A stretch of DNA of 64,000 bases from JAOUGY01 sp963785075 (GTDB taxonomy: Bacteria > Actinomycetota > Acidimicrobiia > Spongiisociales > ZC4RG35), in the NCBI GenBank assembly GCA_963785075.1, contig CAWATW010000009.1, positions 62,001 to 126,000 on the forward strand, in the 5' to 3' direction. Numbering within the stretch: the stretch's first letter is position 1; each line of letters starts with the position of its first letter. The notes beneath the pieces were generated by a model. The model saw only the letters and a list, made by a program, of their open reading frames with translations, had not been told where the DNA came from and ran no database searches. A program made the position numbers and the translations under genes. Below are positions 33,761-42,043 of this stretch, one piece after another.

Positions 33761-34599
33761 CCCGCACCCCTCCCGTCGATCGCTGCAGGCAGCGTCTTCA
33801 CCAGGATTCGCAGGTCCAAGACCATCGACTGGCGGCGGAGGTACTCGAGATCGAGTGAGAGCATCTCGTCGAACGTCGTGTCCGACCGTCCGTTGACCTG
33901 CCACCACCCGGTCAGTCCTGGCACGGCTGCCAGCCGCTGGAGATGAAGAGGCGCGTACTTGTCCACCTCGTATGGAATCGGCGGTCGCGGACCAACGAGG
34001 CTCATGTCACCGACCAAGACGTTCCAGAGTTGAGGCAGCTCGTCGATGCTCAGCCGGCGCAAGACGCGACCCACGCGGGTGATCCTCGGGTCGTTCTCCA
34101 TCTTGTAGGTGCCTTCGACGCCGTCACGGAGTACCGCCATCTGCTCTTCGTCGCCGTCGATGTACGCCGACATGTACTCCTCGTGGGTGGAGGCATCGGC
34201 ATCCGCGAACATCGTCCGCAGCTTCAGGAACTGGAAGGGTCGAACCCGCCAGCATCGGCGCCCGGCGACCGTCACCCGCCGCGCGCCTATGCGTTCCTGA
34301 CGGAACAGGGCCGGGCCCGGCGAATCGAGTTTGACGATGATCGAAAGGACCAACAACAGCGAGAGCACGAAGGGAGCCATGACCAGCACGGCGACGATGT
34401 CGAACGCCCGCTTCAAGCGCCAATAGACGTCCCCTGGCTTGTCGGATGCTGCGAGACGCAGTCCGTTCCACCCGATGTGGTCGGAGTCCGACTCGGTTGC
34501 TCTTTCGAGATCCCTGAGATCGATGATGATCTCAGGTTCTTCCATCACGGTCGATAGCGCAGGCCGTGGGGCCGCGTTCGAATAAGGAGTGGATTCCAT
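33757..34599 (-). CDS. Undecaprenyl-phosphate sugar-1-phosphate transferase (initiating PGT)
   Basis: A 280-residue monotopic phosphoglycosyl transferase. It starts repeat-unit synthesis by putting sugar-1-phosphate on undecaprenyl phosphate. The membrane hairpin is RLKRAFDIVAVLVMAPFVLS; the catalytic Asp-Glu and following motifs are in RRLSIDELPQLWNVLVGDMS, LVGPRPPIPYEVDKY, PGLTGWWQVNGRSD and LDLEYLRRQSMVLDLRILVK. The N-terminus has an extra ~70-residue charged cytoplasmic stretch but no CoA-binding-like membrane domain, so it is the short form. The ATG at 34599 is chosen over the open frame to 34683. It is the first gene of the 15-gene minus-strand operon. Confidence 0.9.
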   Translation of the reverse strand: MESTPYSNAAPRPALSTVMEEPEIIIDLRDLERATESDSDHIGWNGLRLAASDKPGDVYWRLKRAFDIVAVLVMAPFVLSLLLVLSIIVKLDSPGPALFRQERIGARRVTVAGRRCWRVRPFQFLKLRTMFADADASTHEEYMSAYIDGDEEQMAVLRDGVEGTYKMENDPRITRVGRVLRRLSIDELPQLWNVLVGDMSLVGPRPPIPYEVDKYAPLHLQRLAAVPGLTGWWQVNGRSDTTFDEMLSLDLEYLRRQSMVLDLRILVKTLPAAIDGRGAG

Positions 34600-34659
34600 C
34601 TGCCCTGCCCCGGTTGTATCGCCTACGACGTCGCCCCAACAGGCGAGCCCCTGCCCATG

Positions 34660-34687
34660 ACAATAACGAATGACGACCATCAAGCAA
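34660..34687 (-). promoter_or_regulatory. Possible promoter of the EPS operon
   Basis: On the minus strand TTGCTT (34687-34682) and TATTGT (34665-34660) are separated by 16 bases and lie about 60 bases upstream of the initiating transferase, in the 200-bp divergent region shared with the giant secreted protein. Consensus match is partial; actinobacterial promoters vary widely. Confidence 0.25.
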
Positions 34688-34799
34688 CACGAAAATGACC
34701 GGATGGGACAATTCTCTGAGAGATTCTGGGGTGGCGAAAGTCACGATCTCGACAATTGCATCCCCAAGCGCTACGGTTTGAGGGGGACTGGGAGGTCCT

Positions 34800-37700
34800 A
34801 TGGGGTGGAGCGGAGTCACAGCAGCTGGACGCGTGTCCGTCAGGACGCGCGGAGTCGCGATCGTGTTGGCGGTCCTCGTCGCACTGATACCGCTGGCAGC
34901 AGGGGACGCCTTCGGGTCGTCGCCGAACGCCGACCGAACCGGCGCGCACCTCCGGGTGCTCGAGACAGATCTTGCGCTTCCGGCTGCCGACACGATCTCC
35001 TATGCGCCGAGCGAGCGTGCACTGATCATCTCCGGATCCAACGAGGATGATCCCGTCGTCGTCACACCCACCGGTCTGGAAAGGACCGGTGCGAGCGTCG
35101 TGGTCCCGACGGGTGCTCCGTATGCCATCGACGGCTCGACTGGTGCCACCCTGTCCATCGAGGGAAGAACTCTCACGCTCGACGGCACACCGATGGTCGA
35201 GTTGGAGGTGCAAGCTCCCATCACCGACGTGGCAGTGCGAGGCGATGTCGCATACGTCCTGTCTCCCGGGACCTTGTCGGCGGTCAACCTGTCGAGCGGT
35301 GCCACCACCCCGCTTGCGCTGCCGGACAGGGACGTCGCCAACGCAGTGGCCGTGGCGGTCGACGCCATCGACGGGGCGATCTACCTGGTCGCCGACGGCG
35401 GCACCCGCGTCGTCAAGATCTCCGGCGATGACGTCGAGGACGTCCAGATCCACCCCGATTCGATCGAACAGATCATCGACATCGAGGTGGCCCCAAGCGC
35501 CGATCTCACAGACTCTCCGGAAGCACAGAGCGTGTATCTGGTCGCAGACGCAGGCGCAGGAGGAGGTGCGACGCTGATAGAGGTCGACCTGGCACCCCAA
35601 CCACAGGCCCTGCTCTCGGTCCCGAACGATCCGGTGTCCCTCGTTCGAGCGACGAACACGTGGCAGTGGTCACCCCCCAGCCCAGACCCCTCCGGGATCG
35701 CATATGTCGCCGCATCAGGAAACCTGCTGATCTCCGACGGAGAGGTGAATGAAATCCCTTCGCTGTTCGTCGGGTCGAACCTCTTCGAATCGTCGCTCGC
35801 CGGCGTGCTTCTCGATACCGCAGGGACTCTCGCATATTCGAACGAGCCGACCGGAGCGGCGGTTGCGCCCAACGGTCATTTGTTCCTCAGTGACGACACG
35901 GGCGATCGTGGCGTCTACGAGGTCGACCCCGGACCCGACGCCACGCTGCACACCGGCGACGACATCGTCACCTTCATCTCGTTCCAGGCATTCGGGTCCA
36001 CCGATCCGGAGGGTGTCACCTTCGACACCACCCGAGGCAACGTCGTCGCAGTCGACGGGCTGAGCGAAGAGGTGTACACCATCGACCCCGGTCCCAACGG
36101 GCGGTTCGACGGCGTCCCGCCCTCCGGTGACGACGTGGTGACCAGTTTCGACACGAGTGCGCTGGGCATCCGCGACCCGGAGGGGGTCGAGTACAACCCC
36201 GACAACGACCACCTCTACGTCTTGAGCTCGATCGACGACATCGTCGCCGAGACGACGATCGATGGCACGATCGTCCGGTACCTCGACCTGAACGGGCATG
36301 GTCTCATCAACCCGGCCGGCATTGCCTATGCACCGGCAAGCTCGAGCCCGACCCAGATGAATCTGTACGTGGTGGATCGCGCCATCGACAACGACAACGA
36401 TCCCAACGAGAACGATGGCGGGCTGTTCGAGTTCTCGTTCGAACTCAACGCACCACCGGTCGTGTTCGCCGGTGACGACCAGACGTTGAACGATGGCGAG
36501 GTCGCCTCGTTGTCGGGAACCGTGACCGACGACGGGATTCCAGGTGGGCCCATCACAACGCAATGGACTGCCGAGAGCGGGCCGGGCACGGTCTCGTTCG
36601 GAGACGCGTCCGCGCTCGACACCACGGCGTCGTTCTCGGATCCGGGTTTCTACACCCTTCGTCTCACCGCGGACGACGGCCAGGCCACGGCGTTCGACGA
36701 AGTCGGCGTTTCGGTGGCCGGCTCGGGAGGCGAGTTCAGCTTCGAGGCTCGGGTGCTGGGCGGCTCCGACGACGCCGAGGAGCGCGAAAACGGTTCGGTG
36801 AGCACGGCGAGCTCCGACCTCGAGCTCGTCGCCGACACCGGAGGAAATCAAACGGTCGGGATCCGCTTCAGAGGCGTGGATGTACCGGCTGGAGCCACGG
36901 TGCTGAGTGCGTCGATCCAGTTCACTGTGGACGAGGCCACTTCCGTGGCCACGGCGCTGGTGATCAGAGCCGAGGACACCGACGACGCCGCCACGTTCGC
37001 ACGATCTCAGAACGACGTCAGCGGCCGGCCCCAGACCGGAGCAGCCGTCAACTGGCAGCCGGCCTCATGGCCGACCGTGGGTGCGGCCGGGAACGCCCAG
37101 CAAACCCCTGATCTTGCGACGCTCGTCCAAGAGATCGTGAACCGAACCGGCTGGAACGCCGGCAACGCGATGGCCTTCATCATCACCGGTACCGGCGAAC
37201 GAGTCGCAGAATCCTATGACGGCACGCCGTCGACCGCACCGCTCCTCCAGCTGACCTACCGCACCACGACGCCGCCGACGGTCGACGCAGGATCGAACGC
37301 CACGATCACGGTCGGGGATGTCGCATCGCTCGACGGGACGGTGACCGATGATGGTCTGCCCAACCCACCGGGAGCAGTGACCAGCACCTGGAGTGTCGTG
37401 TCGGGACCGGGAACGGTGACATTCGCCGACGCCTCCGCCGTCGACACCACCGCCACCTTCTCGGCACAGGGCACCTACGTCCTCCAACTCCTCGCCGACG
37501 ACAGCGAATCCCAAACCACCGACACCGTCACCATCGATGTCCTCCCACAGAACCAGGCGCCGACGGCCGACGCCGGCCCGGATGCATCCGTGGCGTTGTC
37601 CGACGCAGCCGTGCTCGACGGGACGGTGACCGATGATGGTCTGCCCAACCCGCCGGGAGTGGTGACCAGCACCTGGAGTGTCGTGTCGGGACCGGGAACG

Positions 37701-38948
37701 GTGACATTCGCCGACGCCTCCGCCGTCGACACCACCGCCACCTTCTCGGCACAGGGCACCTACGTCCTCCAACTCCTCGCCGACGACACATCGCTCACCG
37801 CAGCGGACACGGTCACGATCACCGTCACACCGCCGGTCAACACCGGCCCCACCGTCGACGCCGGCGCCGACCAGTCGGTCGAATTCGGCAACGCCGCCGT
37901 GCTCGACGGGACGGTGACCGATGATGGTCTGCCCAACCCACCGGGAGCGGTGACCAGCACCTGGAGTGTCGTGTCGGGACCGGGAACGGTGACATTCGCC
38001 GACGCCTCCGCCGTCGACACCACCGCCACCTTCTCGGCACAGGGCACCTACGTCCTCCAACTCCTCGCCGACGACAGCGAATCCCAAACCACCGACACCG
38101 TCACCATCGATGTCCTCCCACAGAACCAGGCGCCGACGGCCGACGCCGGCCCGGATGCATCCGTGGCGTTGTCCGACGCAGCCGTGCTCGACGGGACGGT
38201 GACCGATGATGGTCTGCCCAACCCGCCGGGAGTGGTGACCAGCACCTGGAGTGTCGTGTCGGGACCGGGAACGGTGACATTCGCCGACGCCTCCGCCGTC
38301 GACACCACCGCCACCTTCTCGGCACAGGGCACCTACGTCCTCCAACTCCTCGCCGACGACACATCGCTCACCGCAGCGGACACGGTCACGATCACCGTCA
38401 CACCGCCGGTCAACACCGGCCCCACCGTCGACGCCGGCGCCGACCAGTCGGTCGAATTCGGCAACGCCGCCGTGCTCGACGGGACGGTGACCGATGATGG
38501 TCTGCCCAACCCACCGGGAGCGGTGACCAGCACCTGGAGTGTCGTGTCGGGACCGGGAACGGTGACATTCGCCGACGCCTCCGCCGTCGACACCACCGCC
38601 ACCTTCTCGGCACAGGGCACCTACGTCCTCCAACTCCTCGCCGACGACACAATCGCTCACCGCAGCGGACACGGTCAGTGTCGGCGTGACAGCGCCTGGA
38701 TCGGACCCGGTGACGCTGGTCATCCCGGTGAACGCGTCATCGGACGATGCCGAGGAGCGGGCGAACGGCGCCATCGATCTCGTCTCGAGCGACCTGGAGC
38801 TCGTACACGATCGCGGCGGCGAGCAGACGGTGGGCATCCGATTCAACAACGTCGGGATACCGCCTGGCGCAGAGATCACCAATGCCTACGTGCAGTTCAC
38901 GGCCGACGAGGTCCCGATTCCCGCCACGACCCTGGTCGTCCAGGGTGA
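34800..38948 (+). CDS. Giant secreted propeller/PKD protein, N-terminal part (frameshifted)
   Basis: An exported protein that would be about 1756 residues if joined with the frame ending at 40071. After a signal peptide (GVAIVLAVLVALIPLAAG) come a beta-propeller (~40-545) related to the 13789 protein (NLLISDGEVNEIPSLFVGSN, EGVTFDTTRGNVVAVDGLSE), one PKD-like Ig domain (~547-640), a beta-sandwich module (~645-820, DDAEERENGSVSTASSDLEL), then five PKD-like domains (~822-1300) with nearly identical cores. In the last copy an extra A near 38651 shifts the frame; true sequence stops there and the remainder to 38948 is missense. GGAGG precedes the ATG. Likely a surface or matrix protein for calcium-stabilised glycan binding. 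It begins the plus-strand operon divergent from the EPS operon. Confidence 0.8.
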   Translation: MGWSGVTAAGRVSVRTRGVAIVLAVLVALIPLAAGDAFGSSPNADRTGAHLRVLETDLALPAADTISYAPSERALIISGSNEDDPVVVTPTGLERTGASVVVPTGAPYAIDGSTGATLSIEGRTLTLDGTPMVELEVQAPITDVAVRGDVAYVLSPGTLSAVNLSSGATTPLALPDRDVANAVAVAVDAIDGAIYLVADGGTRVVKISGDDVEDVQIHPDSIEQIIDIEVAPSADLTDSPEAQSVYLVADAGAGGGATLIEVDLAPQPQALLSVPNDPVSLVRATNTWQWSPPSPDPSGIAYVAASGNLLISDGEVNEIPSLFVGSNLFESSLAGVLLDTAGTLAYSNEPTGAAVAPNGHLFLSDDTGDRGVYEVDPGPDATLHTGDDIVTFISFQAFGSTDPEGVTFDTTRGNVVAVDGLSEEVYTIDPGPNGRFDGVPPSGDDVVTSFDTSALGIRDPEGVEYNPDNDHLYVLSSIDDIVAETTIDGTIVRYLDLNGHGLINPAGIAYAPASSSPTQMNLYVVDRAIDNDNDPNENDGGLFEFSFELNAPPVVFAGDDQTLNDGEVASLSGTVTDDGIPGGPITTQWTAESGPGTVSFGDASALDTTASFSDPGFYTLRLTADDGQATAFDEVGVSVAGSGGEFSFEARVLGGSDDAEERENGSVSTASSDLELVADTGGNQTVGIRFRGVDVPAGATVLSASIQFTVDEATSVATALVIRAEDTDDAATFARSQNDVSGRPQTGAAVNWQPASWPTVGAAGNAQQTPDLATLVQEIVNRTGWNAGNAMAFIITGTGERVAESYDGTPSTAPLLQLTYRTTTPPTVDAGSNATITVGDVASLDGTVTDDGLPNPPGAVTSTWSVVSGPGTVTFADASAVDTTATFSAQGTYVLQLLADDSESQTTDTVTIDVLPQNQAPTADAGPDASVALSDAAVLDGTVTDDGLPNPPGVVTSTWSVVSGPGTVTFADASAVDTTATFSAQGTYVLQLLADDTSLTAADTVTITVTPPVNTGPTVDAGADQSVEFGNAAVLDGTVTDDGLPNPPGAVTSTWSVVSGPGTVTFADASAVDTTATFSAQGTYVLQLLADDSESQTTDTVTIDVLPQNQAPTADAGPDASVALSDAAVLDGTVTDDGLPNPPGVVTSTWSVVSGPGTVTFADASAVDTTATFSAQGTYVLQLLADDTSLTAADTVTITVTPPVNTGPTVDAGADQSVEFGNAAVLDGTVTDDGLPNPPGAVTSTWSVVSGPGTVTFADASAVDTTATFSAQGTYVLQLLADDTIAHRSGHGQCRRDSAWIGPGDAGHPGERVIGRCRGAGERRHRSRLERPGARTRSRRRADGGHPIQQRRDTAWRRDHQCLRAVHGRRGPDSRHDPGRPG
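37330..38648. repeat. Tandem PKD-domain repeats, 573-bp period
   Basis: Two different PKD units alternate; together they repeat every 573 bp (191 codons; for example the same stretch starts at 37561 and 38134). The central core from GTVTDDGLPNPPG to GTYVLQLLADD occurs five times, and copies agree base for base except for alternatives such as A/G near 37376. Such identity at silent sites indicates recent expansion or conversion. Confidence 0.9.
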
Positions 38949-40071
38949 GGACGTCGACTCGTCTGCGACCTACACCGGCGCCGCGTTCGGTATCTCCACG
39001 CGGCCTCGCACCGCCGCGGCGGTCGACTGGATCCCGGTCGCCTGGACGCTCATCGGGGAAGCAGGTGCCGACCAGCAAACCCCCGACATCGCCGGCGTCG
39101 TGCAGGAAATCGTCAATCGCCCTGGCTGGGTTGCGAACAACTCGCTGTCGGTGATCATCACGGGGAACGGCGAGCGGGTGGCGGAGTCGTACGACGGCGG
39201 CACGACACTGGCACCCGTGCTCCATGTGACCTACGTGCCTCTTTCGCAGGGCCGGCCGACGGCGAACGCCGGGCCTGATCAGACGGTCGCCGTCACCGAC
39301 GCTGCCGTGCTCGATGGCACGGTGTCCGACGACGGGTTGCCCAACCCGCCCGGAGCCCTGACCACGACGTGGAGCGTGGTGAGCGGCCCGGGTGCCGTCG
39401 CTTTCGCCGACGCGTCCGCCGTCGACACCACGGCCACCTTCTCCTTGGAGGGCACCTACGTGCTCCAACTCACGGCAGACGACGGCCAGCTGACCAAGAG
39501 CGACGAGGTCGAGATCACGGTCACCGGCGTCGGCGGAGAGATCACCATCGACGTCCAGGTGTCGGCAGGGACCGACGACGTCGAGGAGGCGGCCGACGGG
39601 ACGGTGTCCAACACCAGCAGCGACCTCGAGCTCGTCGATGAGGCCACCAACCAGACCGTGGGGATCCGTTTCAACGCCATCGGCGTGCCGCAAGGAGCGT
39701 CGATCACGGCTGCCTGGATCCAGTTCACGGCGGACGAGACCGACACCGTTGCGACGACGCTCAACGTGGGTGCTCAAGCCGTCGACGACGCGCCGATCCT
39801 GCAACAGGTCCTGAACGACATCACGTCACGGATCCTCGCTCCCACCACGGCGTCGTGGTCGCCACCGGCGTGGAACGTCGTCGGTGAGGCGGCGGAAGCG
39901 CAGCGAACCTCCGACCTGTCGCTCGTCGTCCAGGAGATAGTGGATCGGCCCGGATGGACATCAGGGAACTCGATGGTCTTCGTGATCTCTGGGAGCGGGA
40001 AACGGGTGGCCGAGTCGCACAACGGCTCTCCCGCCGCCGCCCCCGTGCTCCATGTCGAATTCGTCCCCTGA
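38686..40071 (+). CDS. Giant secreted protein, C-terminal part in shifted frame
   Basis: This frame continues the protein above without loss once one base near 38651 is removed: the last PKD copy ends SLTAADTVSVGVTAPG as in its sisters. It holds a beta-sandwich module (SSDLELVHDRGGEQTVGIRF ... VVQEIVNRPGWVANNSLSVI), one PKD-like domain (PTANAGPDQTVAVTDAAVLD) and a third sandwich module (SSDLELVDEATNQTVGIRFN ... to FVP-stop). The three sandwich modules of the whole protein are homologous and resemble DNRLRE/CBM-type binding modules, so glycan or matrix binding is expected. The GTG at 38686 is only the first formal start; no ribosome site supports independent translation. The 3' neighbour is a sulfotransferase, 90 bases on. 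Confidence 0.75.
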   Translation: MTAPGSDPVTLVIPVNASSDDAEERANGAIDLVSSDLELVHDRGGEQTVGIRFNNVGIPPGAEITNAYVQFTADEVPIPATTLVVQGEDVDSSATYTGAAFGISTRPRTAAAVDWIPVAWTLIGEAGADQQTPDIAGVVQEIVNRPGWVANNSLSVIITGNGERVAESYDGGTTLAPVLHVTYVPLSQGRPTANAGPDQTVAVTDAAVLDGTVSDDGLPNPPGALTTTWSVVSGPGAVAFADASAVDTTATFSLEGTYVLQLTADDGQLTKSDEVEITVTGVGGEITIDVQVSAGTDDVEEAADGTVSNTSSDLELVDEATNQTVGIRFNAIGVPQGASITAAWIQFTADETDTVATTLNVGAQAVDDAPILQQVLNDITSRILAPTTASWSPPAWNVVGEAAEAQRTSDLSLVVQEIVDRPGWTSGNSMVFVISGSGKRVAESHNGSPAAAPVLHVEFVP

Positions 40072-40161
40072 GTGACATACATGATGTCGCCCCCTTTCGG
40101 ACGCAGGTATCCTCGCGCCTCGAATTCGATGATGATCGGGCGGGGACAGAGCGATGAAACC

Positions 40162-41169
40162 ATGAGCGACCGCGAGCGCATGGGTCCCGTGTACATCGGC
40201 GGCCTCGACCGATCGGGGAAAACCACGATGCGAGCCTTCCTCGCATCCCACCCCAACATCGCCATCCCATCGGTCGGTTCCAACATGTGGACCTACTTCT
40301 ATCGAAGACACGGCGACCTCGCTCGACAGGAGAACTTCGAGCGATGCCTCGATGCCATGTTGCGGTACAAGCACGTGCGCTTCCTCGACCCCGATCCTGC
40401 ACGCATCCGCGCCGACTTCGCCGCCGGCGAGCCCACGTACGCCAGGCTCTTCGCCCTGTTCCTGATGCACTTCGCCGAACGCGAGGGAAAGCCACGCTGG
40501 GGAGCACAGACCGGCCTGATCGAGCGGTATGCCCCGCAGATGTTCGAGGCATATCCCGGACTGAAGATCGTTCACATGGTTCGGGATCCACGTGACCGTT
40601 ACGAGGCATCCCTTGCAAAGTGGCCGGGTGGCAAGCTCAGGGCGGGAGGGGCTACGGCTCGGTTCTCGTACTCGACGAAGCTGGCGGAGCGCCACATGCG
40701 AAACCACCCGCAGGACTATCTCGTCGTTCGCTTCGAGGACCTCGTGCGCGACACCGAGGCGACGGTACGCCAGGTCTGCGCGTTCATCGACGAGCCCTTC
40801 GATCAGGTCATGCTGGAGCTGCCGGCGGCGCCCAAGATGAAGGCCTTCCTGACGGAGGGACGGGAGCCGTCGGACAAGCTTCTGTCGGAGGCATTCATCG
40901 GCAACCATCGCGGCCGCATACCGCTCCCCGAGCTTGCGTTCATCCAACTCCACGCCGGGCGCCGCATGCGTCGACTCGGATACGAACTCGAGCCGATTGC
41001 GATGACGACCGCCGAACGCGTGCGTTTTGTGCTCACAGACTGGCCGGACCAGTTCTTCCGGATGGCCACGTGGCTCGGCGTGGAGTGGGGTCAGCAACAC
41101 CTGCCCCGCCTCGTCCCCCGCAGGTTCGGGAGACGGATGTTGGTCGATCCGCTGCCGGACACCCGATGA
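40162..41169 (+). CDS. Sulfotransferase (first of three in a row)
   Basis: A 335-residue member of the same sulfotransferase group as 22409: GPVYIGGLDRSGKTTMRAFL is the 5'-phosphosulfate loop (a Lys replaces the usual Thr), KIVHMVRDPRDRYEASLAKW the 3'-phosphate site, and YLVVRFEDLVRDTEATVRQV follows. The ATG at 40162 starts the conserved part; earlier ATGs at 40072 and 40129 have no better ribosome site. It is coupled to the next gene (ATGA). It likely sulfates the polysaccharide or the glycans bound by the giant protein. Confidence 0.82.
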   Translation: MSDRERMGPVYIGGLDRSGKTTMRAFLASHPNIAIPSVGSNMWTYFYRRHGDLARQENFERCLDAMLRYKHVRFLDPDPARIRADFAAGEPTYARLFALFLMHFAEREGKPRWGAQTGLIERYAPQMFEAYPGLKIVHMVRDPRDRYEASLAKWPGGKLRAGGATARFSYSTKLAERHMRNHPQDYLVVRFEDLVRDTEATVRQVCAFIDEPFDQVMLELPAAPKMKAFLTEGREPSDKLLSEAFIGNHRGRIPLPELAFIQLHAGRRMRRLGYELEPIAMTTAERVRFVLTDWPDQFFRMATWLGVEWGQQHLPRLVPRRFGRRMLVDPLPDTR

Positions 41170-42038
41170 ACAGCCCGGTCGGATCCTCGGGCCCGGTGGG
41201 GCCCGTGTTCATCACAGGGTTGTCACATTCGGGAAAGACCCCGCTCAGGCTGGCGCTGGAGAGCTCGGGCGAAATCGCCATCACCCGCAAGACCTATCTG
41301 TGGCCCAAGTACTCCGGTCGGTTCGGCGATCTCGCCGACCCCGACAACCTTCGAAGATGTCTCGACATGATCATGTCCGACCCGGGGGTCAGGCGCCTGA
41401 ACCCGGATCGAGACTGTATCGAGGCCGGCTTCGCCGAAGGGTCCCCGACGTACTCCAGATTGTTCGCATCGATTCACGCCGATCACGCCTCACGGGCCGG
41501 TATGCCGAGGTGGGGTGACCAACTCGGCAGCGCCGAGAGATTCGCCGACACCATTCTCGGTGAACTCGGTGAAGCCGTGTTCCTCCATCTGGTTCGCGAC
41601 CCTCGAGAGCGCGCGGCGTTCGTGTCGCACGCTCCGGGACTTCTCGGCTGGGAGACGCGGAAGTGGATCGATTCCGCCAGACGAGCCTCGTCCAACACGA
41701 CCCGACACCCAGGTCGCTATCACGTGATCGCCTACGAGGCGATGGCTCGGGAACCGGCGGAAACGCTCCAGATGATCTGTGATCGGGTGGACGTGTGCTT
41801 CTCAGATCGTATGCTGACAGCGTTGCGGGCGGGGCTGAGCTCGAAGTCACATGCAGCACCGATCGGCGCCAGGGACGGGGCATATGTCGCTCGGCGCGCC
41901 GGCCGCGAGATGTCGCTGCTCGGCTACTCCGAGTCCGCTCGCCAAGACAAGACGAGGCCGATGCCGATCGAGTGGGTCGGTGCCGCGATGAGAGTGGCGG
42001 CCGAACGAATCGCACCGAGACGAGTGGCGGAGGACTGA
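41166..42038 (+). CDS. Sulfotransferase-like protein, divergent
   Basis: A 290-residue paralogue of its neighbours, shorter and less conserved. The 5' loop reads GPVFITGLSHSGKTPLRLAL and the 3' site VFLHLVRDPRERAAFVSHAP; the middle GMPRWGDQLGSAERFADTIL corresponds to KPRWGDKS in the others, with the conserved Lys replaced. PAPS binding seems retained but catalysis is doubtful. It starts with ATG 41166 inside the previous stop (ATGA). Confidence 0.75.
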   Translation: MNSPVGSSGPVGPVFITGLSHSGKTPLRLALESSGEIAITRKTYLWPKYSGRFGDLADPDNLRRCLDMIMSDPGVRRLNPDRDCIEAGFAEGSPTYSRLFASIHADHASRAGMPRWGDQLGSAERFADTILGELGEAVFLHLVRDPRERAAFVSHAPGLLGWETRKWIDSARRASSNTTRHPGRYHVIAYEAMAREPAETLQMICDRVDVCFSDRMLTALRAGLSSKSHAAPIGARDGAYVARRAGREMSLLGYSESARQDKTRPMPIEWVGAAMRVAAERIAPRRVAED

Positions 42039-42043
42039 AGAAC

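Noticed and set aside
31781..33946. A 721-codon plus-strand frame opposite the aminotransferase and oxidoreductase
   Set aside because: Antisense shadow without domains; the minus-strand genes there are unambiguous.
34600..34799. Possible riboswitch, especially c-di-GMP or c-di-AMP type, upstream of the giant protein
   Set aside because: No conserved core of these aptamers could be recognised; only a short TCTCTGAGAGA dyad (34713-34723) was seen.
37065..38882. A 605-codon minus-strand frame opposite the PKD repeats
   Set aside because: It repeats only because the sense gene repeats; composition (Gly/Arg/His/Val) and lack of signals mark it as a shadow.
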